From: Deltaproteobacteria bacterium
GTDB lineage: Bacteria; SAR324; JACQKK01
Assembly (NCBI GenBank): GCA_029858505.1
Contig: JAOUEW010000001.1
Coordinates: 868,001 to 932,000 of the forward strand
Length of the DNA stretch: 64,000 nt
Direction of reading: 5' to 3'
Positions 43,881 through 52,614 of the stretch are shown piece by piece (within the stretch, counting starts at the first letter, position 1; each line of letters starts with the position of its first letter). Below the pieces are notes generated by a model. It did not search any database. It was given only the letters and a program-made list of their open reading frames with translations, and was not told the origin of the DNA. A program made the translations under genes and the position numbers.

Positions 43881-45185
43881 ATGTCCCCTTGCATGAAGGC
43901 CTTTCCTGGAATCGTGGGTGTTCTGCTGTTGATGGTGGTGATCGTGTTCTTTCCGGGGGCGGCCCGTGCCCAGCAATCCACGCGGGCTTTTCAAAACAAT
44001 TCATCTTCCTCTGGGTGGGTGCCGAACCGGCGGCGGGACCAGTTCTACAAGCAGTTTGGGTATTACATGGTTCCCGCCCCCTATAATATTGAAGGGCTTG
44101 GCCAGGGGGTTGTGGCCGCGGGCTCCATTTCTAACATTGGAGATACCCCCACGGACTTAGGCTTGGTCGGATTCAGCGGCGCCTTGAAGGGCTGGTCGGC
44201 CACCATGATGGAGTATGAACTGCTGGAAGAACACCTGCTTCTTGACCTGATGAACACCGACTGGAAGGACTTTGCCGTGAACATTTACCCCACCCGCGGC
44301 ATGAATACGGTTCAAAAAGATTATGTAAACGTGGCCATTCCCCAGTACAACGCCGCCGCTGGCCGGTTGACCCTGACCTTTTGGGAGCGACGGATTGAAC
44401 TTTCTGCCTACATTTTAAAAATTCAAATGAAGCAGGGTGTGGTCAAAGACAGCGCGGGTGTTCAATTGCAAGACCTTTCCCTAAACGCTCCCTTCAAGGT
44501 TGAATCCCAGAATTTGGGCTTGTTTCTAGACTTTACCGATGACTACCAAGACCCGCGGAAAGGCGTTCGCCTGTATGTGGGAAATGCCTTTCACCCGAGG
44601 ATGCGGGCTGGTGATCCGGAGTTTGGGATTGTGGATGCCAACCTGACCGGTTACTTTCCCCTTGGTAAAAAATCCACATGGGTGTTCAACTTGTTTCAAT
44701 CCCAGGCCAATGTCACTTCACCGGGAGAAACCAACCTAGCCACCCTGGCCAACCAACTGGGCTGCCCCGGCCAACAAGCCGCTTGCATGGGCGTTGTGTA
44801 CAACACCCTGGCCGCGAATCAAAATGGAACGGCCACCAGTTTGGGGGGGCAAAGCCGCTTGCGCAGTTATTCCATGGGGCGATTCAACGGCGGGGTTTCG
44901 GCTTTTGTGGGAAGCGAAATGAGGTTGAATTTTTCCGACGAACCAGAGCCCATGGATATCTTCATCATCCGAGACGTGAAGCTGGCCATGCAATGGGCCC
45001 TGTTTTGTGAAGCCGGTTCCGTGGCGGAAACCGCCAAAGAGTTGTGGCAGCGGTCTCGTTCCAGCTGCGGAACAGGTCTGCGGATCGTGGCGGGATCTGG
45101 CTTGGTTTACCGGATGGACTATGCGGCGGGGAACGAAGGTGGGGGCATGACCATGCTGGTAGGATATCCTTGGGAAAACCTGTAA
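43881..45185 (+). CDS. POTRA-less Omp85-like outer-membrane barrel, paralogue 2
   Basis: A 434-residue protein, clearly a duplicate of the gene before it. Shared blocks include WVPNRRRDQFYKQFGYYMVP, APYNIEG, DFTDDYQDPRKG, IVDANLTGY, WVFNLFQSQANV, LGCPGQQAACMG, GTATSLGGQSRLRSY and the C-terminal LVGYPWENL. Residues 1-31 are a signal peptide ending ARA-Q. Divergence is greatest in the middle, where surface loops are expected. The ATG at 43881 has TTGGAG 10 bases upstream; a TTG at 43851 is the alternative. A TetR gene follows after 59 bp containing a perfect palindrome. Confidence 0.8.
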   Translation: MSPCMKAFPGIVGVLLLMVVIVFFPGAARAQQSTRAFQNNSSSSGWVPNRRRDQFYKQFGYYMVPAPYNIEGLGQGVVAAGSISNIGDTPTDLGLVGFSGALKGWSATMMEYELLEEHLLLDLMNTDWKDFAVNIYPTRGMNTVQKDYVNVAIPQYNAAAGRLTLTFWERRIELSAYILKIQMKQGVVKDSAGVQLQDLSLNAPFKVESQNLGLFLDFTDDYQDPRKGVRLYVGNAFHPRMRAGDPEFGIVDANLTGYFPLGKKSTWVFNLFQSQANVTSPGETNLATLANQLGCPGQQAACMGVVYNTLAANQNGTATSLGGQSRLRSYSMGRFNGGVSAFVGSEMRLNFSDEPEPMDIFIIRDVKLAMQWALFCEAGSVAETAKELWQRSRSSCGTGLRIVAGSGLVYRMDYAAGNEGGGMTMLVGYPWENL

Positions 45186-45195
45186 GGTGAGATAT

Positions 45196-45214
45196 AACGT
45201 ATTAAATATACGTT
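45196..45214. promoter_or_regulatory. palindromic operator before tetR 1
   Basis: AACGTAT-TAAAT-ATACGTT is a perfect 7 bp inverted repeat 31 bases upstream of the TetR start. Size and symmetry fit a TetR-family operator, so autoregulation is likely. A partly similar stretch, TTAAATATTCACGTTT, lies upstream of the LolA-like gene near 46559. Confidence 0.6.
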
Positions 45215-45244
45215 TAAGATCAACCCTTACCGAGAACCCCCCCC

Positions 45245-45781
45245 ATGGCGCGAAGTGATGAGACCAAATTGAAATTGCTCCAGGCGGCCAAGGAAATTCT
45301 GGTTGAACAAGGCCATGTGGCCGCCACGGTACTCACCATCGCCCAGCGGGCCGGAGTCAACCATGGGTTGATTCACCACTATTTTGGGTCCAAAGAGGGG
45401 TTGTTTGTGGCCCTGGAAAAACAAAAAAACGAAGAACTTCGACAGGTTGTGGTGGACATGGTGAAGTCCGGAGAGTCTAAAACATTTCTGAAGGGGTTTA
45501 CCTCCGACACGGACGCGTTATATCTGCGGCAGGAACTGGTGGTGATGTCTCGTTCTATGCCAGAGTTATTGGCCTCGCTGCAAATTAGTCTGCGGGAATA
45601 CCGCAAAACCTTGGTCGAGCAGTTGCAGTTTCCGTCGGAAGCCCATGCGGCGCTGGCCATGGCGGCGGCGGTGGGGCTGGCGCTGCATGCCAAGGCCGAC
45701 CCGGAGCTACCCTTGGAAAAAACGGTTGAATTGCTCCACGAGTGGGTTGAGTCCATGTTGAAGCCTCCTGGTCAGCCATGA
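45245..45781 (+). CDS. TetR/AcrR-family regulator, paralogue 1
   Basis: A 178-residue repressor. The N-terminal HTH domain (about 8-55) is clear: AAKEILVEQGHVAATVLTIAQRAGVNHGLIHHYFGSKEGL, with the YFGSKEGL turn that ends the family motif. The C-terminal ligand domain (about 60-175) is helical and not assignable. It follows the second barrel gene and precedes a very similar second TetR gene. A perfect palindrome upstream suggests self-control. Ligand and targets are unknown; the surrounding envelope genes are the natural candidates. Confidence 0.92.
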   Translation: MARSDETKLKLLQAAKEILVEQGHVAATVLTIAQRAGVNHGLIHHYFGSKEGLFVALEKQKNEELRQVVVDMVKSGESKTFLKGFTSDTDALYLRQELVVMSRSMPELLASLQISLREYRKTLVEQLQFPSEAHAALAMAAAVGLALHAKADPELPLEKTVELLHEWVESMLKPPGQP

Positions 45782-45832
45782 TCAGCACCCTTCTCTCACT
45801 TTTCTCCTTGGTTTTTGTTTCAACGCCATGCG

Positions 45833-45843
45833 GCATGTCATGC
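45833..45843. promoter_or_regulatory. palindrome before tetR 2
   Basis: GCATG-T-CATGC is a perfect 11-base palindrome 66 bases upstream of the second TetR start, within a region of related CATGC words. A possible operator, different in sequence from that of tetR 1. Confidence 0.35.
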
Positions 45844-45909
45844 AGCACGCGTTCATTTCTTTTGTGCTGAAGAAGTGGTTTGCCTGAACCAAGCATAGAG
45901 CCGAAACCC

Positions 45910-46443
45910 ATGGCGCGAAGCGACGAAACCAAACGAAAACTGCTCCAGGCGGCCAAGGAAATTCTGATTGAACAAGGTCACGCCGCCGCCACGGTGATGG
46001 CCATCGCCCGCCGGGCTGGGGTGAACCATGGGTTGATTATCCACTATTTCGGTTCGAAAGAAGGATTGTTCGTTGCCTTGGAGAAACAAACGAACGAGGC
46101 GTTTCGGCAGGTGATGGTGGATTTACTGCAAGCAGGAGAAGGTTTGGCTTTCATGAAGGGATTTATGCTGGACACCAACGCCATTACTCTGCGGCAGGAA
46201 TTGGAGTATATGGGCTGCACCATGCCAGCGCTGCAAAAGGCCACACAGACAACCCTGCAAGCCTTCCGCAAAACCATGGTGGAGCAGCTAGGCTTCCCGT
46301 CGGTTCCTCACGCGTCGTTGATCATGGCCACCACGTCGGGGCTGGCTCTGCAGTCTACTCTCGACCCGGAACTGCCGCGGGAAAAAGCGGTTGAACTGCT
46401 GGACGAATGGGTGATGAGCCAGTGGCCAAAACCCACCCCCTAA
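45910..46443 (+). CDS. TetR/AcrR-family regulator, paralogue 2
   Basis: A 177-residue repressor, a tandem duplicate of the preceding one. The first 60 residues are nearly the same (MARSDETKRKLLQAAKEIL, AATVMAIARRAGVNHGLIIHYFGSKEGLFVALEKQ), while the ligand-binding half is less alike, which suggests changed ligand specificity with retained or similar DNA contacts. The ATG at 45910 aligns with the paralogue's start; a TTG at 45880 is in frame. It is followed 142 bp later by the LolA-like and DUF1302-type genes. Confidence 0.92.
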   Translation: MARSDETKRKLLQAAKEILIEQGHAAATVMAIARRAGVNHGLIIHYFGSKEGLFVALEKQTNEAFRQVMVDLLQAGEGLAFMKGFMLDTNAITLRQELEYMGCTMPALQKATQTTLQAFRKTMVEQLGFPSVPHASLIMATTSGLALQSTLDPELPREKAVELLDEWVMSQWPKPTP

Positions 46444-46585
46444 CGCCATGGGCTCCCGCGTTTCCTTTTTTTGTGGTTTTTTGGTTGTATAAGAAACTTC
46501 CCTGTGCCGCGCTGTTTGTTGATTTTCACGCCCCTTTCATCAGCCATTCTTCACGCCTTAAATATTCACGTTTCGGAGACCTGCC

Positions 46586-47422
46586 ATGAATGCTTACGCT
46601 GACCTTCGCTCCATTCGTTCTGTTTGGATGTTCTCCCTGCTGGTGGTGGGTTTGGGGGCCGGGCTAACCGCCCAGCCCGCCCGGGCCGATGACCCCAAGG
46701 CCCGCAAAATCATGGAGCAGGTGCGGGACCGGGACGACGGCGCCACGGCCAGCAGCGACATGGAAATGGTGCTGATCGACAAGCGGGGAAATCAACGGGT
46801 GCGGGCCGTTCGCACTTATCGCCGCAAAGAGGGTAAAGACAAGCATTCCATTATGTTCTTTTTGTCTCCGGCCGATGTGAAGGGCACGGGCTTTTTAACC
46901 TACGATTACGACCAAGAGAAAAAAGACGATGACCAATGGCTGTATTTGCCAGCCTTGAAAAAAACCAAGCGCATCGCCAGCGGAGACAAGTCCGGAAGTT
47001 TCATGGGGTCCGACATGAACTATTCAGACATGACCACCCCCAACCTGAATGACTTTGACTATACCCTGGTGAAGGAAGAAGACGTGGATGGCCAGAAAAC
47101 CTGGCGGATTGAAGCGGTTCCTCGCAATGAAACCGTGATGGATGAAACGGGCTATTCCAAACGGGTCATTTGGGTGCGGCAAGACAACTTCATGGTCATT
47201 CGCTCGGTGGGGTATATTTATAAAAGTGAAGACATGAAGTTCATGCAGGTGGTGAAACTTGAAAAAATTGACGGGGTGTGGGCCCCGGTGGAAATGCATG
47301 TGGCCACCAAACGGGGAGCAGACACCCTGCACCAAACCATTCTGCGGTTCACCAACATCCACCACAACAAACCTCTTCCCGCGGAGATGTTCACTCAGCG
47401 CAAGCTGGAGAAGGGCCTGTAA
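46586..47422 (+). CDS. LolA-like outer-membrane lipoprotein-sorting family protein
   Basis: A 278-residue periplasmic protein. Residues 1-35 are a signal peptide (core MFSLLVVGLGAGLTAQPARA). The mature part follows the COG2834 LolA-like pattern: ARKIMEQVRDRDDG, SDMEMVLIDKRGNQRVR, FLSPADVKGTGFLTYDY, DQWLYLPALKKTKRI and FMGSDMNYSDM. Such proteins often sit with an RND (MMPL-type) exporter and a DUF1302-type barrel and are thought to carry lipids between membranes. Here the barrel gene follows after 1 bp, but no RND gene is present. Transcribed with the barrel gene and probably under the adjacent TetR proteins. Confidence 0.88.
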   Translation: MNAYADLRSIRSVWMFSLLVVGLGAGLTAQPARADDPKARKIMEQVRDRDDGATASSDMEMVLIDKRGNQRVRAVRTYRRKEGKDKHSIMFFLSPADVKGTGFLTYDYDQEKKDDDQWLYLPALKKTKRIASGDKSGSFMGSDMNYSDMTTPNLNDFDYTLVKEEDVDGQKTWRIEAVPRNETVMDETGYSKRVIWVRQDNFMVIRSVGYIYKSEDMKFMQVVKLEKIDGVWAPVEMHVATKRGADTLHQTILRFTNIHHNKPLPAEMFTQRKLEKGL

Positions 47423-47423
47423 G

Positions 47424-48833
47424 ATGAGGATGCTCCAGCGGAAAATAGGGGTGTTTGGGCTGGCCCTGGTGGCCATGGGATTGGGATTTCCTGCGGCGTC
47501 TTGGGCCCAGGATGACCTGTTGCAAGGATTCGACTCCCCGCCCACGGTGAGCCAACCCCCCAAGGATGCCGACACGGAGGAAGACCAAGGCCCCAAGGAA
47601 GACCAAACCTCGTGGGTGGAGCTGGACGGGTCTCTGTCTATTCAGGGGTCTTACAATTACGCGCATCAGGCCCCCCCGCCGGGAATGCCCGACTGGCGGG
47701 GGCTTTCTCGCTTAAAGCTGGTGGGCCGGGCCGACCTGAAAATGACGTTTTCAGAAAACTGGAAAGCCCAGTTGGGCGGCTACGGCTTTTACGATTGGAC
47801 CTACGAAATTCGCGGCTTGGGGCAATACCCAGACCCCCTGCTGGCCCTGTATCGGCAAGAGCTTGAGCCCCGGGAAGCCTGGGTGTCTGGCAAGATGGGG
47901 CCCGTGGATGTGAAGTTGGGGCGGCAGATTGTTTCTTGGGGGAAATCCAACTTTCTGCGGGTGGTGGACGTGTTTAACCCCATCGATAACCGGGAGCCGG
48001 GGCTGGTGGATGTGGGAGACCTGAAACTGCCGATGACCATGTCTCGGGTGGATGTGTATTGGGGAGACTGGCAGTTCACCGCTGTGGGGGTTCACGAAAT
48101 CAAGTTCAATAAAAACCCGGTGCTGGGGTCCGATTTCTATCCGGCACCCTTCACCCTGCCGGAGGAAATTCCCCTGAGCAACGGGGAGAATACCGAATAC
48201 GGCGGGGCCATCACCGCGACCTTGGGAGCCTGGGAGCTGGGGTTTTACGGGGCCAACCATTTCAACGACGCGGGGCACGCCGAACCGCTGACGGCACCGC
48301 CTGGGGCGTTTGTTCTGCGCCACGAGCGGCTGTTGACCCGTGGGTTTTCGGTGAGTCTAACCAGCGGCAGCTGGGTGATGAAACTGGAGGGGGCCCAGGT
48401 GCAGGGCTTGACCTTCATGCCTTCGCCAACGCAGACCCTTCGGTTGACTCGTTACGACCTGCTGGCGGGGGTGGAATATTACGGCTGGTCCGACACCACC
48501 CTGATGGTGGAGACCGCGGCTCAACAGTACCCGGGGTGGACCGCCGCTTTGAACAATACCCTGGAAAAACCCGCGGAACTGTCGGGCCAAACGGTGGTGG
48601 CCCTGACCCGAGACTTCTCCAACAAAACCGTTCACGCCATGGCGGCGCTGTTCTTCTTTGGGCCAACCCTGCAAAACGGGGGGTTGCAGCGCTATTCCCT
48701 GGGATACGACCTCGCCGATGCGCTTGTGGTGACGGGCGGGGTGTTGATGTACCAGCCGGGCCAACCCGGTGACCTGCTGACCCGGGCCAGCGACAACGAC
48801 CGGGTGTTCTTCGACGTGAAGTGGAGTTTTTAA
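47424..48833 (+). CDS. DUF1302-type outer-membrane beta-barrel protein
   Basis: A 469-residue protein with a signal peptide (residues 1-28, SWA-Q) followed by an acidic, Pro-rich linker (about 30-62). The rest is a run of amphipathic strands starting at WVELDGSLSIQGSYNYAH. The block LREAWV..LGRQIVSWGKSNFLRVVDVFNPIDNRE is the signature of DUF1302/porin-like channels linked to RND lipid exporters (here EPREAWVSGKMGPVDVKLGRQ). The protein ends in aromatic Phe (VKWSF), as outer-membrane barrels recognised by BAM do. It starts 1 bp after the LolA-like gene, so the two are coupled. Substrate unknown. Confidence 0.85.
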   Translation: MRMLQRKIGVFGLALVAMGLGFPAASWAQDDLLQGFDSPPTVSQPPKDADTEEDQGPKEDQTSWVELDGSLSIQGSYNYAHQAPPPGMPDWRGLSRLKLVGRADLKMTFSENWKAQLGGYGFYDWTYEIRGLGQYPDPLLALYRQELEPREAWVSGKMGPVDVKLGRQIVSWGKSNFLRVVDVFNPIDNREPGLVDVGDLKLPMTMSRVDVYWGDWQFTAVGVHEIKFNKNPVLGSDFYPAPFTLPEEIPLSNGENTEYGGAITATLGAWELGFYGANHFNDAGHAEPLTAPPGAFVLRHERLLTRGFSVSLTSGSWVMKLEGAQVQGLTFMPSPTQTLRLTRYDLLAGVEYYGWSDTTLMVETAAQQYPGWTAALNNTLEKPAELSGQTVVALTRDFSNKTVHAMAALFFFGPTLQNGGLQRYSLGYDLADALVVTGGVLMYQPGQPGDLLTRASDNDRVFFDVKWSF

Positions 48834-48842
48834 TGGGTCAGG

Positions 48843-48868
48843 GTACCCCCGTGATTCATCGGGGGTAT
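48843..48868. terminator. hairpin between the DUF1302-type gene and obgE
   Basis: GTACCCCC (48843-48850) pairs with GGGGGTAT (48861-48868) around a 10-base loop, between convergent genes 52 bp apart. It can serve both directions; the T-run is weak on either side. Confidence 0.6.
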
Positions 48869-48885
48869 CTGTGAATCTTTGCCGC

Positions 48886-49992
48886 CTAGGATTCGTCGGG
48901 GGATTCCCATGGCGTGCCCGGGCTGGGGTCTTCCAGCGTGTGGGTTTCACCGGATTCACCAGACTTCTGTTGGTCTTGTTGTGCCCGTTCTTTTTCCCGC
49001 AATTGGGCAACCTCTTGGGCAAGGCGATTCACCAGTTCTTCTACTCCCTTCCCACTCACAGCAGACAGGGCAAACACGGTTTCCCCCTTTTCGGCCAGTT
49101 GTTTTTTCAGGGGCTCCAGGGTGGTTTCATCGGCCACCAGGTCCATTTTGGTCAGGGCCACCAAGCGGGGTTTGTTCAGCAGCGCGGCAGAAAATTGCTC
49201 CATCTCCGACAGCAGCACTTGGTATTCCTCCCAGGGGTCCATGGTCACCCCCGACACGTCCAGCATCAGCAACAGCAGGGCGGTGCGCTCGATGTGCCGC
49301 AGAAATTGCAGCCCCAGGCCCACGCCGTCGTGGGCGCCCTGGATGATGCCGGGGATATCGGCCACCACGAAGGTGCTGTATCCCTGGCCCTGCACCACCC
49401 CCAGGTTCGGCACCAGGGTGGTGAAGGGGTAGTCGGCAATTTTGGGGCGGGCCTTGGATATGCGGCTGATGAAGGTGGATTTTCCCACGTTGGGGTAGCC
49501 CACCAGCCCCACGTCGGCCATCAGTTTTAATTCCAGAATCACCCAGCGCAGTTGGCCGTCTTCCCCCGGAGTGGATTCCATGGGCACCCGGTTGGTAGAC
49601 GACCGAAAGGTAGCGTTGCCCCGGCCGCCCCGGCCCCCCGTCATCAGCAGCCGGGGGGTTTCATCCATCACTTCCATCAGCAGTTCATCGGTTTCGGCGT
49701 CTTTCAGGGTGGTGCCCAGGGGAAGTTCCAATACCAGGTCATCGCCCCGCTTTCCGTGGCGGTCTTTGCCCATGCCCCCGCCGCCAGTGCCTGCGTGAAA
49801 GTGCTGCTTAAATTTAAAGTCGAGCAGGGTGGAGCGGCGGGTAGAACCCTTCACGTACACCGCCCCGCCGTCGCCCCCGTTGCCGCCGTCCGGGCCCCCA
49901 AAGGGGATGAATTTTTCTCGGCGGAACGAGCAACAGCCGTTGCCGCCCTTCCCCGAGCGGATTTCCACCTTGGCGTAGTCTACGAATTTCAT
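48886..49992 (-). CDS. obgE: GTPase ObgE/CgtA
   Basis: A 368-residue ribosome-associated GTPase that acts in 50S assembly and stress signalling. The glycine-rich Obg fold (about 1-158: GKGGNGCCSFRREKF, PDGGNGGDGG, GKDRHGKRGDD, GGRGGRGNATF) precedes the G domain: G1 GYPNVGKS at 165-172, switch region FTTLVPNLGVV, G3 DIPG and G4 TKMD. The C-terminus is an acidic, Ser/Glu/Pro tail, as usual. The ATG at 49992 is set by family alignment. The usual rplU-rpmA neighbours are absent. It lies 28 bp downstream of the large TPR gene on the same strand. Confidence 0.96.
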   Translation of the reverse strand: MKFVDYAKVEIRSGKGGNGCCSFRREKFIPFGGPDGGNGGDGGAVYVKGSTRRSTLLDFKFKQHFHAGTGGGGMGKDRHGKRGDDLVLELPLGTTLKDAETDELLMEVMDETPRLLMTGGRGGRGNATFRSSTNRVPMESTPGEDGQLRWVILELKLMADVGLVGYPNVGKSTFISRISKARPKIADYPFTTLVPNLGVVQGQGYSTFVVADIPGIIQGAHDGVGLGLQFLRHIERTALLLLMLDVSGVTMDPWEEYQVLLSEMEQFSAALLNKPRLVALTKMDLVADETTLEPLKKQLAEKGETVFALSAVSGKGVEELVNRLAQEVAQLREKERAQQDQQKSGESGETHTLEDPSPGTPWESPDES

Positions 49993-50020
49993 GGGTGGAG
50001 TTCTCCAGGCGTAGCCGTCA

Positions 50021-52408
50021 TCATTTCTTTTTTTCCTGGCGGGTTTGTTCCAGCAGTTTACCTTTTTGGCGCAGGGTGGTTTCCAGCTCAATGACCACAT
50101 CTACCGTCGAAACTTCCGCCGATACTTTCCCTCCCCCCAGCTCTTTCGAACGCTTCATGCAGCGGTCGGCTTGTTGCGTTTTTCCCATGCGGCGGTACAC
50201 CAAGCCCAGGTTGTTCCAGGCGTTGGCGTTGGCGCGGTCTTTGGCCACCGCCCGCACCAGGCAGCGCCGGGCGGATGTATCGTTCTTCTGGCGGAAGTGG
50301 GCCACCCCCAGGGCGTTCCAGGCCGCGGCCAAGCCTCGGTTCAGCGACAAGGCTTTTTCATAATGGCCCATGGCTTTGCGTAGGTCTCCCAATTCATCCA
50401 GGGCCAGCCCCAGGTTGTACCAAATTTTCCCCTCCCTCGGGTTGAGCTTCAGGGCCGACTCCATGGCCCGCTGGGCATCCGCCGCGCGCTTCAGGCGGAA
50501 GTACACGTTCCCCAAGTTAAACCACCCCCGGAAGTCTCCGGGGTCCAGGGCCACCAGCCGTTCCAGGGCGGCCATGGCGTCTTCCAGCCGCCCCATGCGG
50601 TAAACCAAATCGGCTCGCTCCCGCCAATAGCGGGGGTCGTGGCTAAATTCGCCCTGCAGCCGATTCAACACGTCCAGGGCATCGTCCAGTTTGTTTTTGG
50701 TCAGGAACTCACGGGCCAGGGCCAGGTCGGTTTCCAGGTAGCCTTTGTCCCAGGCGCTCAGGCGGTTCATGCAGCGGTCGGCGTCTTGGTTCATGCCCGC
50801 ATCCCGATACATCTGGGCCATGTCTTGCCAAGTACGGGGGGGCAGCAGCCCCCGTTCCAACAACCGTTCCAGCTGGGCCAAAAATTCTTTGGCCCGCCCC
50901 GCCGCCAGATACACAGGGTAAAACTCCTTCCAGGATGCCGGTAGATAGGCCAAGTGTTGGCGCAGGTTGTCCAGGCATTCGGCAGCCTTGGCAAATTCTC
51001 GGTGGGCGTGAAAGTAGTCGGCCAGGGGCTTCCAGGTGCTCCACTCGTTTTGGTTCACCGTTTTGGCCCGGGCGTAACGTTCAAAGGCCAAATCCATCTG
51101 TTCCCGAGAATGGGCGATTTCTCCCAAGTGCTGCCAAGCGTTCACCCGGTCGTCTTGGTGGTTCACCACGGTGAGAAAACAATTTTCGGCTTCATCGGGC
51201 TTGCTGTTCAGCAGCAGCCGTTGGCCTAGTTGCTCCCACAGGTCAATCACCTGGCCGGTGGTGCTTTTCACTTTGCCCAGGTGGCTGTAGGCCTCTAACG
51301 GGTAGCCTTGAGAAAGAGACAGCCGGGCCAGCAGCAGCCGGGAGTCCTCATCCTCCGGCTCCAGGGTAAGCAGGTGGCGCAGTAGCCGGATGGCATCGCT
51401 GGCGGCATGGGTGCGCTGGTGAATCAACGCCAATTCCCGCAGCAGTGCTTTATCTTCGGGGTTTGCTTTCAGCATCACCGCCACGGCTTGCTTCCACTTG
51501 TGGTAGTTGGGGTCGGCAGAGCGGGCATATATTTGACGCAGCAGGGACCAGGCTTCGGTGTCTCCAGGGTTCAGTTCCACCACCCGCAGCAGGCATTTTT
51601 CGGCCTCGTTGCGCCCCTGCTGGTGATAGTATTCTCCCAGGTTAAACCAGATATCCGGGTCGGTGGAGTCTAGGGAGGCGGCTTTTTCGTAGGCTTCTTC
51701 TCCGGCGGAACCCTGCCCCATTTTGACGAAGGCATTGCCCAGGTTGTTCCAGGCTTGGGCAAACTGGTTGTTCCACTGGATGGCTTTCAGGTAATAATCG
51801 CGGGCTTCCTCGTATTTTTCCTGGCGGGCGGCCACCAACCCCAGGTTGTTCCAGGCTTCAAAGTCGGTTTGGTCCAAATCCACCGCTTGAGAAAACGTTT
51901 CCCTGGCCAGATCCAGCTCTCCCCGCCGCAGGTGGTGCATGCCCACCCGCCGCCGTGCTTCATACTCGGTGGGGTCCAGGGCCATGGCTTTGCGAAAGCA
52001 CTCGACCGCCTCATCTCCTCGGCCGCGCTGCTCCATCACCCCGCCCAAATTGGCCCAGGCTCGGTGATCGTTGGGTTCTAGCCGCACCACGGTGCGATAG
52101 GCTTCCTCGGCCCGTTCCCATTGGCTGGTCTGGCTGAGGGTTTGCCCCAGCTGGTACCAGACTTCCTTAAATTCGGGGGCCAGTTCCACCGCGGCGGTGA
52201 AGCACTGAATGGATTCGTCCAGGTCCCCCAGCCGATAGGTAATCATGCCCAACAGGTAATGGTTGGAGGGATTGGCGGGGTCTTCATCCAGCATGGCCAG
52301 CACCTTGCGCAGCATGGTGCGCAGACCCAGATCATCGGTGGGCAAATCGGCAAACCAATCCGGTTCGGAATGGGCTGATGGGGCAGACACCTGGGGGTCC
52401 ATGGTCAT
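50021..52408 (-). CDS. large tetratricopeptide-repeat protein
   Basis: A 795-residue soluble protein made almost wholly of TPR units from about residue 45 to 775, at least fifteen 34-residue repeats. Clear units include VWYQLGQTLSQTSQWERAEEAYRT, AWNNLGLVAARQEKYEEARDYYLKA, GWFNLGNVYFRLKRAADAQRAMESAL and AWNALGVAHFRQKNDTSARRCLVRA. The first 30 residues are acidic and the last 25 are Lys/Gln-rich. No signal peptide, catalytic domain or O-GlcNAc-transferase domain is seen. It is transcribed with obgE and divergent from the flagellar block, so a scaffold role in flagellar placement or in ribosome assembly is possible but unproven. Confidence 0.85.
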   Translation of the reverse strand: MTMDPQVSAPSAHSEPDWFADLPTDDLGLRTMLRKVLAMLDEDPANPSNHYLLGMITYRLGDLDESIQCFTAAVELAPEFKEVWYQLGQTLSQTSQWERAEEAYRTVVRLEPNDHRAWANLGGVMEQRGRGDEAVECFRKAMALDPTEYEARRRVGMHHLRRGELDLARETFSQAVDLDQTDFEAWNNLGLVAARQEKYEEARDYYLKAIQWNNQFAQAWNNLGNAFVKMGQGSAGEEAYEKAASLDSTDPDIWFNLGEYYHQQGRNEAEKCLLRVVELNPGDTEAWSLLRQIYARSADPNYHKWKQAVAVMLKANPEDKALLRELALIHQRTHAASDAIRLLRHLLTLEPEDEDSRLLLARLSLSQGYPLEAYSHLGKVKSTTGQVIDLWEQLGQRLLLNSKPDEAENCFLTVVNHQDDRVNAWQHLGEIAHSREQMDLAFERYARAKTVNQNEWSTWKPLADYFHAHREFAKAAECLDNLRQHLAYLPASWKEFYPVYLAAGRAKEFLAQLERLLERGLLPPRTWQDMAQMYRDAGMNQDADRCMNRLSAWDKGYLETDLALAREFLTKNKLDDALDVLNRLQGEFSHDPRYWRERADLVYRMGRLEDAMAALERLVALDPGDFRGWFNLGNVYFRLKRAADAQRAMESALKLNPREGKIWYNLGLALDELGDLRKAMGHYEKALSLNRGLAAAWNALGVAHFRQKNDTSARRCLVRAVAKDRANANAWNNLGLVYRRMGKTQQADRCMKRSKELGGGKVSAEVSTVDVVIELETTLRQKGKLLEQTRQEKKK

Positions 52409-52551
52409 GGCAAACCGCTATGGGCCGGGGGGAACCAATTGAACAAGCAGGACAGGAAAATCCACTTGAGAGATAAAAAATCTGTTTGAAAATCAATCTC
52501 CAGCATAAGGAACTTCCAGGGTGGGGTCAAGCCAGGAGGCCTGGATGCCTG

Positions 52552-52588
52552 CCCTTGTTCCCTTTCCCGCATGGGAACAAGGGGTTTT
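52552..52588 (+). terminator. terminator-like hairpin upstream of flgF
   Basis: CCCTTGTTCCC and GGGAACAAGGG form an 11 bp perfect stem around a 10-base loop, followed by GTTTTCT. No plus-strand gene ends here, so it probably insulates the flagellar promoter just downstream or stops stray transcripts starting in the divergent gap. Confidence 0.6.
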
Positions 52589-52614
52589 CTCTATTCTGGG
52601 GGTTCTTAGAAAAC

